From Niabella sp. (lineage in GTDB: Bacteria > Bacteroidota > Bacteroidia > Chitinophagales > Chitinophagaceae), in contig JAGIAT010000001.1 of assembly GCA_017744715.1 (NCBI GenBank), positions 806,001 through 870,000 of the forward strand: a stretch of 64,000 nucleotides of DNA, written 5' to 3'. Position 1 is the stretch's first letter. Each line of letters starts with the position of its first letter. The translations under genes and the position numbers were made by a program. Below the pieces are notes generated by a model. It saw nothing but the letters and a program-made list of their open reading frames with translations, searched no databases and was not told the DNA's origin. Shown piece by piece: positions 26,157 through 35,295 of this stretch.

Positions 26157-27878
26157 TCAGGCAGAGCCGGTCCGTTCCTTTACAATCGCATTTAATGATT
26201 TGATCCGGGCAAAGATCCAGATGCCTCCGATGAAAGCCGCCACTGCAATGATCAGGAAGAAAATCTTCTTATCAGCAAAATGATCCCACTGGCTGGCCAT
26301 TACACCGGCCACTTTTCCGCCCAGCGATGTGGAAAGGAACCAGCCGCCCATCATGAGCGCGGTAAGCCGGGGAGGGGAGAGCTTGGATACAAACGACAGG
26401 CCGATGGGGCTTAATAAGATCTCGCTGATCGTAAATACAAAATAGGTAATAAACAGCCAGTAGGCGGCCGTTTTATTTGTGTAAACCGAAGGCACGGACA
26501 TTACGGCAAATACCATCGCCAGGGCCGAAAGGCCGGAAATGAACAGGGCCAGGCCAAATTTGGCTGAGGTGGTGGGCTCACTGCGCCGTTTCCGCAACCA
26601 TACCAGCAGTCCTACCAGTATAGGAGTCAGCACTACGATAAAAAACGGGTTGATCGATTGAAACAATTCGGTATTGGCCAATCGTTCGGTTTTTCCCTGG
26701 GGCCATTCGGATGGCGGCACATTGTTATAATATGGATCGGGTCCCTGTACCTGTACGATCCTTGTGGCAGAATCTACCAGGTTACCGTTGGCCAGCAGCA
26801 GGTCCTTGCCTTTTACGGCCTGGATCACCGAACTGGTATCGGTTACCGGAATCAAATGGCCGTCTACTTTATCGGTTTGCCGCAGGCTATCCGTTACTTT
26901 TTCAAGGAAACCCAGCTTGCCCGCAATTTGTTCGGTGGTACCGCTTACTTTACGATCGGTATAGGTTTGTGCCCAAATGGTAAGACCCGTGGAGTTCTGG
27001 TTATAAATGGTCCAGAAAATGATAGAGATGGCAAAGATGAACAGCAGGGCCCCGATCGACCGCTTATCGGATCCCGCAGCTTTACGCCAGATATTTACAT
27101 AAAAGATAATTACGGGCACACAGGCAAACATAAAAGCATCGTTGGTGTCTGAGCCAAAGATATTTCCCGGAATAACCCAGCCGATGACTGCGGCGACGAT
27201 CGCAGGTAAAAATACATACAGCATGATCCTGGACATAGGCATGTCTTCTTTTTCAAGGGGCTTTTTGATATCCCCTTCTTTTACATGCTTCAATTGTGTG
27301 GCCAGCCAGATGAGGCCCAGGATCAATCCTACACCTGCGGCTGCAAAAGCATACCCCCAGCCATAGGTATTGCGCAAATAAGCCGCTGCAAAATTGCAGA
27401 AAAGGGCGCCGATGTTCACACCCATATAAAATATATTGTACGCATTATCTTTTAAAGGCTTTAATTCCTCCCTGTTATAAATATTACCAAGGATGGTGGA
27501 AATATTGGGTTTAAAGAAGCCGTTGCCGATACAGATCAGTCCTAATGAAACAAACATAGCCGTATCACCGGGTATGGCCAGCCCGATGTAACCGGCTGCC
27601 AGCAGGGTGCCGCCTAAAAAAATAGATTTGATGTACCCGAGGTACCGGTCGGCCAGCAGGCCTCCGATAAAAGGCGTTAAATATACCAATGCAATAAAGG
27701 TGCCCACAATGTCGGCACCCGTTTTATTATCAAATCCCTTTCCCCCTGTTTTGTTATCGGTAAGGTAGAGGAATAAAATTCCAACCATCAAATAGTATCC
27801 GAAACGCTCCCACATTTCGGTAATAAATAACACAAACAGCGAGCGGTGATGTTTCGCTTTGGCGGGTACCTGGGTCAT
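26157..27878 (-). CDS. POT family proton-coupled peptide transporter (MFS), copy 2
   Basis: The 573-residue paralogue of the preceding transporter has the same E21-x-x-E24-R25-F26 motif (TEMWERFGYY), FYMGVNIGALFCNF and SPIGLSFVSKLSPPRL. The inserted soluble loop is longer and different (about residues 300-400, including the LLLANGNLVDSATRIVQ stretch). The duplicates are old, since only the membrane core aligns easily. The ATG at 27878 faces purD across a 108-bp divergent region containing TACTTTG-like sequence on this strand. Confidence 0.93.
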   Translation of the reverse strand: MTQVPAKAKHHRSLFVLFITEMWERFGYYLMVGILFLYLTDNKTGGKGFDNKTGADIVGTFIALVYLTPFIGGLLADRYLGYIKSIFLGGTLLAAGYIGLAIPGDTAMFVSLGLICIGNGFFKPNISTILGNIYNREELKPLKDNAYNIFYMGVNIGALFCNFAAAYLRNTYGWGYAFAAAGVGLILGLIWLATQLKHVKEGDIKKPLEKEDMPMSRIMLYVFLPAIVAAVIGWVIPGNIFGSDTNDAFMFACVPVIIFYVNIWRKAAGSDKRSIGALLFIFAISIIFWTIYNQNSTGLTIWAQTYTDRKVSGTTEQIAGKLGFLEKVTDSLRQTDKVDGHLIPVTDTSSVIQAVKGKDLLLANGNLVDSATRIVQVQGPDPYYNNVPPSEWPQGKTERLANTELFQSINPFFIVVLTPILVGLLVWLRKRRSEPTTSAKFGLALFISGLSALAMVFAVMSVPSVYTNKTAAYWLFITYFVFTISEILLSPIGLSFVSKLSPPRLTALMMGGWFLSTSLGGKVAGVMASQWDHFADKKIFFLIIAVAAFIGGIWIFARIKSLNAIVKERTGSA

Positions 27879-27986
27879 ATATTCTATTTAAAAATTACCG
27901 GCCAAAGTACAGAAAAATCCGGAATCACCTTTTTTTTTCATTTTATAGCTATCTTTCCGCCCTTAATATTGATCAAAAGCAAAAAA

Positions 27987-29261
27987 ATGAAAATACTGGT
28001 TTTAGGAAGCGGGGGACGGGAGCATGCTTTAGCCTGGAATATGAAACAGCGGGGCCATCACGAACTGTTTATTGCCCCGGGAAACCCGGGAACGGCAGCG
28101 CTGGGAACCAATGTGAACCTGGGTGTGAATGACTTTGAAGGTATCGGTACATTTTGCCGGGAAGCCGGTATTGAAATGGTGGTAGTGGGCCCCGAAGAAC
28201 CCCTGGTGAAGGGGATCCGGGATTTTTTCCTGGCGGATGACGCGCTGAAAGCCATACCGCTGATCGGCCCCTCGCAGTTTGGCGCACAGCTGGAAGGAAG
28301 CAAGGCCTTTGCAAAGGCGTTTATGGAACGCCACCAGATTCCTACGGCTGCGTATAAAGAATTTACCGAAGCAAATTTTGAAGAAGGGGTACAGTACCTG
28401 CAGGCACATGCATTGCCGGTGGTTTTGAAGGCGGATGGACTGGCTGCAGGAAAGGGCGTAGTGATCTGTCAGACCAACGAACAGGCAGTGGCCGAGTTTG
28501 AAGCCATGATCCAGGAGGCAAAATTTGGCGAGGCCAGCCGCAAAGTAGTGGTGGAAGAATTTTTATCGGGGATAGAAATGAGTGTGTTCCTGGTTACCGA
28601 TGGAAAGGAATATGTAGTGTTGCCGCAGGCAAAGGATTATAAACGCATTGGTGAAAAGGATTCCGGGTTGAATACCGGAGGCATGGGCGCGGTAAGCCCG
28701 GTGCCGTTTGCCGATGCTGCGTTTATGCAAAAAGTAACCGACCGGATCATTAAACCTACGGTTGATGGGCTGGCAAAGGAACAGATCGATTATACGGGGT
28801 TTGTGTTTATTGGCCTGATCAAAGTGGGCGATGATCCGTTTGTGATTGAATACAATTGCCGCATGGGCGATCCGGAAACGGAAGTGGTGATGCCCCGGCT
28901 GAAAAATGATATAGCGGCCGTATGTAAGGCGGCTGCCGAACACCGGCTTGCTGAAATTACGATTGAGGAAGATCCGCGTACCGCGGTAACGGTAATGGCC
29001 GTAAGCGGAGGCTACCCGGGCGATTATGAAAAAGGATTTAAAATAACCGGGCTGGATCAGCCGCTGAGCGATGCGATCCTGTTTCAGGCGGGTACCAAAG
29101 AAGTGGAAGGCCAGGTGGTGACCAGCGGCGGGCGCGTGCTATGCGCCACGGCATTCGGTAATACGGTTACGGAAGCCGTAAACCGCTCAAAAGAGATCCT
29201 GGAGCAGATACACTTCGATGATATGTATTACCGGCGGGATATCGGGTATGAGTTTGAATAG
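27987..29261 (+). CDS. purD: Phosphoribosylamine-glycine ligase
   Basis: The 424-residue cytosolic ATP-grasp enzyme adds glycine to phosphoribosylamine in the second step of purine synthesis. ATG 27987 gives MKILVLGSGGREHALAW, the family N-terminus; the frame is open 47 codons further upstream but without likeness. ATP-grasp features are PVVLKADGLAAGKGVV, KVVVEEFLSGIEMSVF, NTGGMGAVSPVPF and the metal-binding EYNCRMGDPETEVVMPRL. It is monocistronic here, ending at a palindromic element. Confidence 0.97.
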   Translation: MKILVLGSGGREHALAWNMKQRGHHELFIAPGNPGTAALGTNVNLGVNDFEGIGTFCREAGIEMVVVGPEEPLVKGIRDFFLADDALKAIPLIGPSQFGAQLEGSKAFAKAFMERHQIPTAAYKEFTEANFEEGVQYLQAHALPVVLKADGLAAGKGVVICQTNEQAVAEFEAMIQEAKFGEASRKVVVEEFLSGIEMSVFLVTDGKEYVVLPQAKDYKRIGEKDSGLNTGGMGAVSPVPFADAAFMQKVTDRIIKPTVDGLAKEQIDYTGFVFIGLIKVGDDPFVIEYNCRMGDPETEVVMPRLKNDIAAVCKAAAEHRLAEITIEEDPRTAVTVMAVSGGYPGDYEKGFKITGLDQPLSDAILFQAGTKEVEGQVVTSGGRVLCATAFGNTVTEAVNRSKEILEQIHFDDMYYRRDIGYEFE

Positions 29262-29309
29262 TGAAAAAGCGCACTGTATAATTTTTTTGCAGTGGCGAAA
29301 CAGATATTT

Positions 29310-29404
29310 TTAAGAGGCCGTCTCAAAAGTCACTTTACAGCGTGTTGTCATGCTGAAACTCGTTCGGCATGACAAATTAAGGACCTTTGAGACCGCCTCT
29401 TTTA
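29310..29404. repeat. Palindromic MITE-like element acting as bidirectional terminator
   Basis: A 95-bp near-palindrome lies between two convergent genes. The outer arms AGAGGCCGTCTCAAA (29313-29327) and TTTGAGACCGCCTCT (29386-29400) pair with one mismatch. The inner arms TGTCATGCTGAA (29346-29357) and TTCGGCATGACA (29363-29374) pair with one G-T. The outer arm resembles the terminator arm at 53314 (GGGGCTGTATCAAA), and the core resembles dispersed intergenic repeats of Bacteroidota genomes. It encodes nothing. Confidence 0.7.
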
Positions 29405-29424
29405 GTGAATGGCCTGGAAGCGCG

Positions 29425-30207
29425 CTACAGATCCATAAAGAACTGTACCCAGGGAGAGGTAAGCCCGAATTGTTTAAGCATTTTGGCCGTAGTGGCATTA
29501 AACTCTTTGTTGTTGACCAGGGTGTTTTTTCCCTGCACCGGCAGCTTCCATTTGTCGGGTGCCGTGTCTGTACCGGTAACGGTTTTGGCAAAAATGGTAA
29601 TATGCTGGTGGGGAATAGCAATACCGAGGATCATACCCGGAAGGCCATTAAACGATTCGGGCCCACCTTTCGTAAGGATCTCATCGGTATAAAAAGCAAC
29701 CACATAAATAGAATCAAAGAACAAGGCATTAGCCCGGTGACACTGATAGCCTGCAATTTCCCGGGTTTCATCCGTGAGTTTCCATTTTATGTTTTTCAGG
29801 GAGTCCTTTATAAAGAAAGACTTCTCAAAAGCCTGTTTGATGGTTTGTACTTCTTTTGTTTCAAAGTTGCTGTACACCTGGTTTTTATAGGCCACAGGAA
29901 TGGCAAAGTTTTTTGAAAAATCGATATCGGGGTTCTGTGGCTGGTAAAGGCTGTGTGTTTTGTCAAAATACAATTCAAAACTATCCGTCCAGAACTGGGG
30001 AGCGGTGCTGCGGTATTTTTGCATAAACGTGCCCAGCTGATCCTCCGGTACCTGTTTGGTTTCCTTCAGGAAAATCTGCATAGCAGCAAACGTATTTACT
30101 TTCCGTTCAAAGGTGATCTTGCCACTGTTTACAAAGGCCGCATATTGCGCCCGCACCAGGCCCTGGGTAGCTATTATCAGTAATAAAGCCAGATAAATCC
30201 GTTTCAT
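29425..30207 (-). CDS. GLPGLI family exported protein
   Basis: The 260-residue protein has a Sec signal peptide (MKRIYLALLLIIATQGLVRAQ) and carries the family-defining motif as FNGLPGMILG at about residues 192-201. A preceding REIAGYQCHRA block, with Cys, is typical of the family. Its function is unknown in general. Members are usually encoded next to an outer-membrane beta-barrel protein, as here, where the barrel gene ends 6 bp upstream. Confidence 0.92.
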   Translation of the reverse strand: MKRIYLALLLIIATQGLVRAQYAAFVNSGKITFERKVNTFAAMQIFLKETKQVPEDQLGTFMQKYRSTAPQFWTDSFELYFDKTHSLYQPQNPDIDFSKNFAIPVAYKNQVYSNFETKEVQTIKQAFEKSFFIKDSLKNIKWKLTDETREIAGYQCHRANALFFDSIYVVAFYTDEILTKGGPESFNGLPGMILGIAIPHQHITIFAKTVTGTDTAPDKWKLPVQGKNTLVNNKEFNATTAKMLKQFGLTSPWVQFFMDL

Positions 30208-30213
30208 GAAAAG

Positions 30214-32946
30214 TTATTGCTTAAGGTTATTAAATTTTGTAAAACTCCAGGTGGCACCCACCATAAAAAAGCGCCGGATGGTGGTATACCGGTTCTCGGA
30301 GAAGAAGGTGTTGTTGGCGGTACGCGCATAACCATTGTTTTCGTTGAGGATATCATTGCAGGATATTTTAATGGTCAGCTGGTCGTTCTTCAGGAAATTC
30401 CGGCCCACCCAGGCGTTCCAGATGGTGCGGGTGAAATCATCACTGAAGGCCCTGCTTTTCTGCTGCCACAAGTAATTCAGGTCGGTATGCAGCTGAAACT
30501 TTTTAAGGAAATAAATATCTGCAGAGGGGTTAAGGCTATAGAAGAAATAGTTGTTATTATTACCGGGTTGCAGCGACGAGCTGTTTAAGGTATAGCCTCC
30601 GCTGGCCGTAAGGTAAAGGCTGTATGCCTTCATCTTGGTTTTGAAAAATTCCAGACCTAAAGTATAGGTGGTATAATTGAGTTTGTTTACTGCCCGGTTG
30701 ATCATGCTGAACGTGTTTCCGCCGCTAATGCTGCCATAAGCACCGGCCTGCAGCTCCCATGCCTGTATTTTTTTTGAATAGTAAAGGCTGGCGTTGTAGT
30801 TCTGGTTGGTATAGCCCTGCATATTTACAAACTGGTACGTATAGGCGCCGGAGGTATCTACCAAAACGCTGTTAACGATGGGGTTCGATGCCCTGCTGTA
30901 ATTGGCATAGCCGCCGGCATAGGTTTGCGATACCACTTTTACCGTATTGTAATAAGCCGTAAGATTATTGGAGAAACTGTTCTTCAGATCCAGGTTGGGC
31001 AGGTAGGTAGATAACTGGCCATTATTAAAGGCTAACGGAAACAGCTGGGTTCGCTCAGGATTGGTGCTGTTGCCGTTGTAGCTTACATTTAAACTTTTAT
31101 AGTTACTGAATTTATAATTCACACTGGCCTGGGGATTCCAGTTCCAGAACTGTTTGTCGAACGTAAGCGGACGATAGCTGTCTTCAATATTCATGCGTAC
31201 CAGTTTCACATTATTACCAATTTTGGCAATGAATTTTTTTGAAGCATAGTTTAGTGCGGCGCCGGCCTGGTTGCCCCAAATGGTGGTGTTCATAAGGGTA
31301 CTGAACTTTGTATCCATCGTGGCTCCTGAAGGATCCTTAACAAGATCAAAGGAACGCTTGTCATCGTGCAGATCTTCGTTGCTGAGCTTATAATTGACCA
31401 GCAGCGATAATTTTGATGTAAGCGGTTCGGTATAGTTGGCGTTGAAGCTCAGGGTGCGCCAGTCATCGTTCATCTTTCGTTGCAAATGAAGGGTTGCCGT
31501 ACTATCGAATAGTCCCTGCTCATCGTAAAAGTCGCTCTTGGAGTAGCTTTCACCCCGCGAGGCATCGTTGGAAAAGTTATTGTTCAGGTAAAACGAAAGC
31601 GTCCGGCCGTACTTCTTTAATTTTTTCTCCCAGGAGAGGTTCAGGTTATAAGCATTATAATCGTAGTCGTTGGAACCGAAGCTCTGATAATTGTAAAGCA
31701 GGCTGCTGTCGCCCCGCAGGTTCCGCGTCATTCCGTTGCTTTTATTTTTACTGTTGTTGATGGAACCATCCGTATAGATCGTAATGGTGGAAGTGGTATC
31801 AAACTTATGAATGTATTTGGCATTGGCCTTATGGTTGCTGCTGCTGTTTTCAAATTGGCTGTTGGCGTTGCTGAGGATCAGGCCGGTGGGAAGCGTGTTC
31901 TGTGATATGGTATTGTCGTTGCCTGCCACATTGGTCATGTTGAACTTGTAATTACTGTTGATGCTGTTTTTGTCTTCGCCCCATTTTTTATCATAGTGCA
32001 ACCCCGCGGAGGTGGCCGTTGGCAACCCTTTTCCGGAGTAGGTGCCGTTTCCATCCTCATCGCTCCCGATCTTTTCTTTATCGGCAGAGCCCAAACCGGT
32101 ACGGCCGATATTGCTGGTGGTTCCGTAAACAGCCATTTTCCGCTTGCCCTTGAAGGCGTTTAACATTCCCTGGGCATTATAATGCTGATCCGTACCTCCG
32201 CCGGCTTCGGCCTTGCCAAAGACCCCGTGATTTTTGTCTTCTTTGATCTTCAGGTTGATGGTTTTGTCCTTTACTCCATCTTCGATGCCCGTAAACGCCG
32301 CCGCATCTGATTTTTTATCGTATACCTGCACCTTGTCGATCATATCGGCTCTCAGGTTGCGGGTAACCAGGGTAGGGTCGTCGCCAAAAAACTCCTCCCC
32401 ATCTACCAGTACCTTTTTTACCTTCTGCCCCTGGGCGGTAATATTGCCATACTGGTCTACCTGCAAACCGGGCAGTTGCCGGAGCAGCTCTTCCACCGTG
32501 GCATTGGCCTGCACTTTAAAGCTGTCTGCCGTATACTCGGTAGTATCGCCCTTGATCTTTATGGCGCTCACCTGCGATTTTACAATCACTTCCTGCAGCA
32601 GTTTTTCTTTAAGGATCATATTCACCTTGTTCAGGTTGAACAGGTTGTTCTTTGCATCCCGCATAAAGATGCGGTGCGCATAATCGGCATACTTCGGGTA
32701 ACTGAAAAATAACACGTACCGTGCGGTATCACTAAGGTTGTGAAATGCAAACTTCCCGTCTTTGTCGGCGCGGGTATCGGCTACAATAAATGAATCTTTA
32801 TCCTGCAGAAGTACCACGGAAGCGTTGGCCAGCCGCACATTGGCACTGCTGTCCGTTACAATGCCGGTAACCGATGTTTTTTGGGCATAGCTCTGGATAC
32901 AAAGAATCAGGGAACACCATACAAATCCCAGGTATTTTTTTGTCAT
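30214..32946 (-). CDS. Outer membrane beta-barrel protein (TonB-receptor-like, OMP_b-brl_3 type)
   Basis: The 910-residue protein has a signal peptide (MTKKYLGFVW to QSYAQ), then a carboxypeptidase-regulatory-like domain (about 25-95, TSVTGIVTDSSANVRLANAS). A plug-like region follows (about 130-225, PGLQVDQYGNITAQG, then VLVDGEEFFGDDPTLVTRNL), and then a long barrel rich in NxNYxxxL strands ending in an aromatic-rich strand. No clear TonB box is visible. It is paired with the GLPGLI gene downstream, a recurrent but unexplained Bacteroidota combination that may handle peptides or a secreted product. Confidence 0.9.
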   Translation of the reverse strand: MTKKYLGFVWCSLILCIQSYAQKTSVTGIVTDSSANVRLANASVVLLQDKDSFIVADTRADKDGKFAFHNLSDTARYVLFFSYPKYADYAHRIFMRDAKNNLFNLNKVNMILKEKLLQEVIVKSQVSAIKIKGDTTEYTADSFKVQANATVEELLRQLPGLQVDQYGNITAQGQKVKKVLVDGEEFFGDDPTLVTRNLRADMIDKVQVYDKKSDAAAFTGIEDGVKDKTINLKIKEDKNHGVFGKAEAGGGTDQHYNAQGMLNAFKGKRKMAVYGTTSNIGRTGLGSADKEKIGSDEDGNGTYSGKGLPTATSAGLHYDKKWGEDKNSINSNYKFNMTNVAGNDNTISQNTLPTGLILSNANSQFENSSSNHKANAKYIHKFDTTSTITIYTDGSINNSKNKSNGMTRNLRGDSSLLYNYQSFGSNDYDYNAYNLNLSWEKKLKKYGRTLSFYLNNNFSNDASRGESYSKSDFYDEQGLFDSTATLHLQRKMNDDWRTLSFNANYTEPLTSKLSLLVNYKLSNEDLHDDKRSFDLVKDPSGATMDTKFSTLMNTTIWGNQAGAALNYASKKFIAKIGNNVKLVRMNIEDSYRPLTFDKQFWNWNPQASVNYKFSNYKSLNVSYNGNSTNPERTQLFPLAFNNGQLSTYLPNLDLKNSFSNNLTAYYNTVKVVSQTYAGGYANYSRASNPIVNSVLVDTSGAYTYQFVNMQGYTNQNYNASLYYSKKIQAWELQAGAYGSISGGNTFSMINRAVNKLNYTTYTLGLEFFKTKMKAYSLYLTASGGYTLNSSSLQPGNNNNYFFYSLNPSADIYFLKKFQLHTDLNYLWQQKSRAFSDDFTRTIWNAWVGRNFLKNDQLTIKISCNDILNENNGYARTANNTFFSENRYTTIRRFFMVGATWSFTKFNNLKQ

Positions 32947-33032
32947 TGAAGGTCAATTTTATTTAAGCTCAGCTGTTAGTCGTTTAAATGCAGAAAAAAG
33001 TTACAGCGTTCTAAAAGAAATGTAAAAGTTTT

Positions 33033-33245
33033 TTATAGGCCTTCTTTCCGGTATTCCAGGATATCACCCGGCTGGCAATCCAGCGCATTACAGATGGCCT
33101 CAAGTGTTTCGATGCGGATGGCCCTGGCCTTGCCGTTTTTTAGAATAGAAAGATTGGAAAGGGTAATGCCCACTTTTTCACTGAGCTCGTTGAGCGACAT
33201 TTTCCGGCGGGCCATCATAACGTCTAAATTGATAACGATGGGCAT
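33033..33245 (-). CDS. XRE/Cro-CI family transcriptional regulator
   Basis: The 70-residue one-domain protein is a Cro/CI helix-turn-helix: MMARRKMSLNELSEKVGITLSNLSILKNGKARAIRIETLEAICNALDC split over five helices, with the recognition helix at about residues 27-36. This YozG-like subtype is habitually encoded beside DUF2975 membrane proteins. Here it follows the DUF2975 gene by 2 bp and is the last gene of the operon. It is the natural candidate to bind the palindrome upstream of the operon (35296-35334). Confidence 0.92.
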   Translation of the reverse strand: MPIVINLDVMMARRKMSLNELSEKVGITLSNLSILKNGKARAIRIETLEAICNALDCQPGDILEYRKEGL

Positions 33246-33247
33246 AG

Positions 33248-33790
33248 TTATACGGTTAAATCGTTTTCAGTCTGGATTTCGATTCCTTTTTTAAAGATCT
33301 GTGCAATCACAAAGAGGATCACACTCATAAAAATCCATATATCGGCGCCGTCCAGGCGCAATGCCTGAAGATCGGGCATCCGGATATCTTTCTTCATCAG
33401 CCATGCACTGTATTGGGCTCCGGAATTGGAAAACAAACCGACCAGCAGGGCAATGAATGCGCTTCTCAGGATAAAACGCCGGATGGTTTCATCGAAAGGC
33501 TGGCTCAGGCTTAGTTTTTTATTATGCAGGATTTTTATGATCCCGTAAAACAACCATGCTTTTAATACCATTACAATACCGATTACCAACGTCATTACAA
33601 AAAAATACCCGTGATCGTTTTTAAAAAGGTCCGAGAGGTTGGCCTGCTGCCAAAGGTATTGTACCCTATCCGGGTTGAACAATACAAAAGCAGCGTTGGT
33701 GATGAAGCCGCCGGCTTCAATACAGAGTCCAACAAATATGATCCATGAAACAATGATCAGGATCCATAACAGTATTTTGTTTTTTTTCAT
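33248..33790 (-). CDS. DUF2975 membrane protein, second copy
   Basis: The 180-residue protein starts at ATG 33790 (MKKNKILLWIL). An alternative ATG at 33823 would overlap the protease gene. It has four hydrophobic segments (about 5-30, 55-78, 102-120, 140-165), and the family-typical tail FKKGIEIQTENDLTV. The domain's function is unknown. Coupling with a tiny XRE regulator is common and suggests a membrane component that modulates that regulator or responds to the same signal. Confidence 0.87.
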   Translation of the reverse strand: MKKNKILLWILIIVSWIIFVGLCIEAGGFITNAAFVLFNPDRVQYLWQQANLSDLFKNDHGYFFVMTLVIGIVMVLKAWLFYGIIKILHNKKLSLSQPFDETIRRFILRSAFIALLVGLFSNSGAQYSAWLMKKDIRMPDLQALRLDGADIWIFMSVILFVIAQIFKKGIEIQTENDLTV

Positions 33791-33797
33791 TTTGGGA

Positions 33798-34619
33798 TCA
33801 TTTAAATATTCTGGTGATTGCATGTGAAAAGGACCGGTTGGCGGTTTTCCCCGAAATAAGGATGCCGCTGATGGCTATCAGAAAAATGATGGCGTGGAGC
33901 ATCAGGGCAACCGTCTCGCCGTATGGCTCATGCCCCTTTGTGTTGGTGTATTGCCAGATGCCGGGGCTACCGGTAAGTCCGAACATCCAGCGGCCAAAAT
34001 TCCAGGCACAGTGAAGACCTACAGGCAGGGCGAGGCCTTTTGTTTTAAGGGCGGCCAATCCGAACAAAAGCCCGCCGGTTCCTGAACCAATAACTGCCAG
34101 GCGCCAGCTCATACCCGCCAGGCGGTGTTCAAGAATAAAGACGGCCGTTACGATTATTAATGCGGTAACGTTGCTGTAGCTGGCGGCAAGCCTTGTTAAA
34201 AAATAAGAGCGGAATACCAGTTCTTCTCTTACGGCTACAAAAAGATACAGCAACAGTGCCGAAAAAATGGTGCGCATACCGGGCATTGCACCCATTGATA
34301 ACCGGAAGGGCGTTACACATATAACAAGCAATATCCAGGCAAGCACCATCAGCAAGCCCACTACAAACCCTTTTAAAAAACGGGGGATGCTTTGTTTATG
34401 GAAATAGACGCCCGTCTGTTTTAATGTGAGCTTATCCCTGTGGCAAAAGAAAACAAGTGTTATAAAGGTAAGCACTGCTGCCGTTCCTATCGTTACCGTG
34501 GCTTCCGGGCGAGCGCCGGTCATCGGTACCATTGCCGTAGCAGCCACAAACAATAAGGTGGTACTGATGTAAAAAAGCAATGCCCTGAACAGTATGGAAT
34601 ATGAATGTTGCGGTTGCAT
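33798..34619 (-). CDS. CPBP family intramembrane metalloprotease
   Basis: The 273-residue polytopic protein has the three CPBP/Abi motifs: E132-E133-x3-R137 in VREELVFRSY, FILEH with His165, and HCAWN with His203/Asn207. They lie in the predicted membrane helices of the C-terminal half. Relatives cleave prenylated or other membrane substrates, and some protect against bacteriocins. Placement between two DUF2975 genes in one operon suggests that a DUF2975 protein or a regulator is the partner or substrate, which is inference. Confidence 0.88.
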   Translation of the reverse strand: MQPQHSYSILFRALLFYISTTLLFVAATAMVPMTGARPEATVTIGTAAVLTFITLVFFCHRDKLTLKQTGVYFHKQSIPRFLKGFVVGLLMVLAWILLVICVTPFRLSMGAMPGMRTIFSALLLYLFVAVREELVFRSYFLTRLAASYSNVTALIIVTAVFILEHRLAGMSWRLAVIGSGTGGLLFGLAALKTKGLALPVGLHCAWNFGRWMFGLTGSPGIWQYTNTKGHEPYGETVALMLHAIIFLIAISGILISGKTANRSFSHAITRIFK

Positions 34620-34628
34620 GCCGGTGAT

Positions 34629-35252
34629 TTAAATGGTGAACGCCTGGTCGTTTTGAAGCCGGACACCGTTTGCATATACAAAGGCAATGACCCAGATGAT
34701 CAAACCGGTGATCAAACCATTGCCGATCTCGGTTTCCAGCTGGAAATGCATTGCCGGAAACAGCTGCCGTAATATACGGCCCTCAATCAGGTAGTCGATC
34801 ATCTTAATAATGTCGTTCAAAACAAAAGCCAGGGCCATCAGGCGGAGGTAACGGATGATCTTCAGGTGAAAGGGCGAATCGCTTTTATTAATGCTTTTTA
34901 ATACCAGGATAAAGATCCACAGGATCCATATGCCCAGTGCCATATACACTGTTTTTATGAATACCGTATAATAGCCGGCCGGGGTATCGGGATGAACGGA
35001 GATCACATACCGGCTGTTTACCTGCTCATATTTAGCAGTATGTTCAGCGTTGATAACCAGGGGAGCTTTTATGGAGTTAAAGGACCGTACATTTAAATTA
35101 AGCTCACGAAACGCATTCGATTCGAAACCGGGCTTCATCCCCGCTATATTAAGCACAGACTTTATCAGGAATAAAGCGGTAAAAATCACGAGCAGGTAAA
35201 AGCCGATATAGGCCAGTACCTTTAAAATGCTAACAGCGGGTTGTGATCTCAT
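34629..35252 (-). CDS. DUF2975 membrane protein, first copy
   Basis: The 207-residue protein starts at ATG 35252 (MRSQPAVSIL). It has a membrane span at about 12-32, an extracytoplasmic segment of about 70 residues with likely beta structure (ELNLNVRSFN to VISVHPDTPAGYY), and three further spans. It ends AYANGVRLQNDQAFTI, the diverged counterpart of the DUF2975 tail. It is the first gene of the four-gene operon, with the operator 44-82 bp upstream. It is larger and more diverged than the second copy, so they probably form a hetero-oligomer or sense different things. Confidence 0.8.
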   Translation of the reverse strand: MRSQPAVSILKVLAYIGFYLLVIFTALFLIKSVLNIAGMKPGFESNAFRELNLNVRSFNSIKAPLVINAEHTAKYEQVNSRYVISVHPDTPAGYYTVFIKTVYMALGIWILWIFILVLKSINKSDSPFHLKIIRYLRLMALAFVLNDIIKMIDYLIEGRILRQLFPAMHFQLETEIGNGLITGLIIWVIAFVYANGVRLQNDQAFTI

Positions 35253-35295
35253 ACATTTTGATTTTGATACAAAGCTGCATTGTTTTTATCATATT

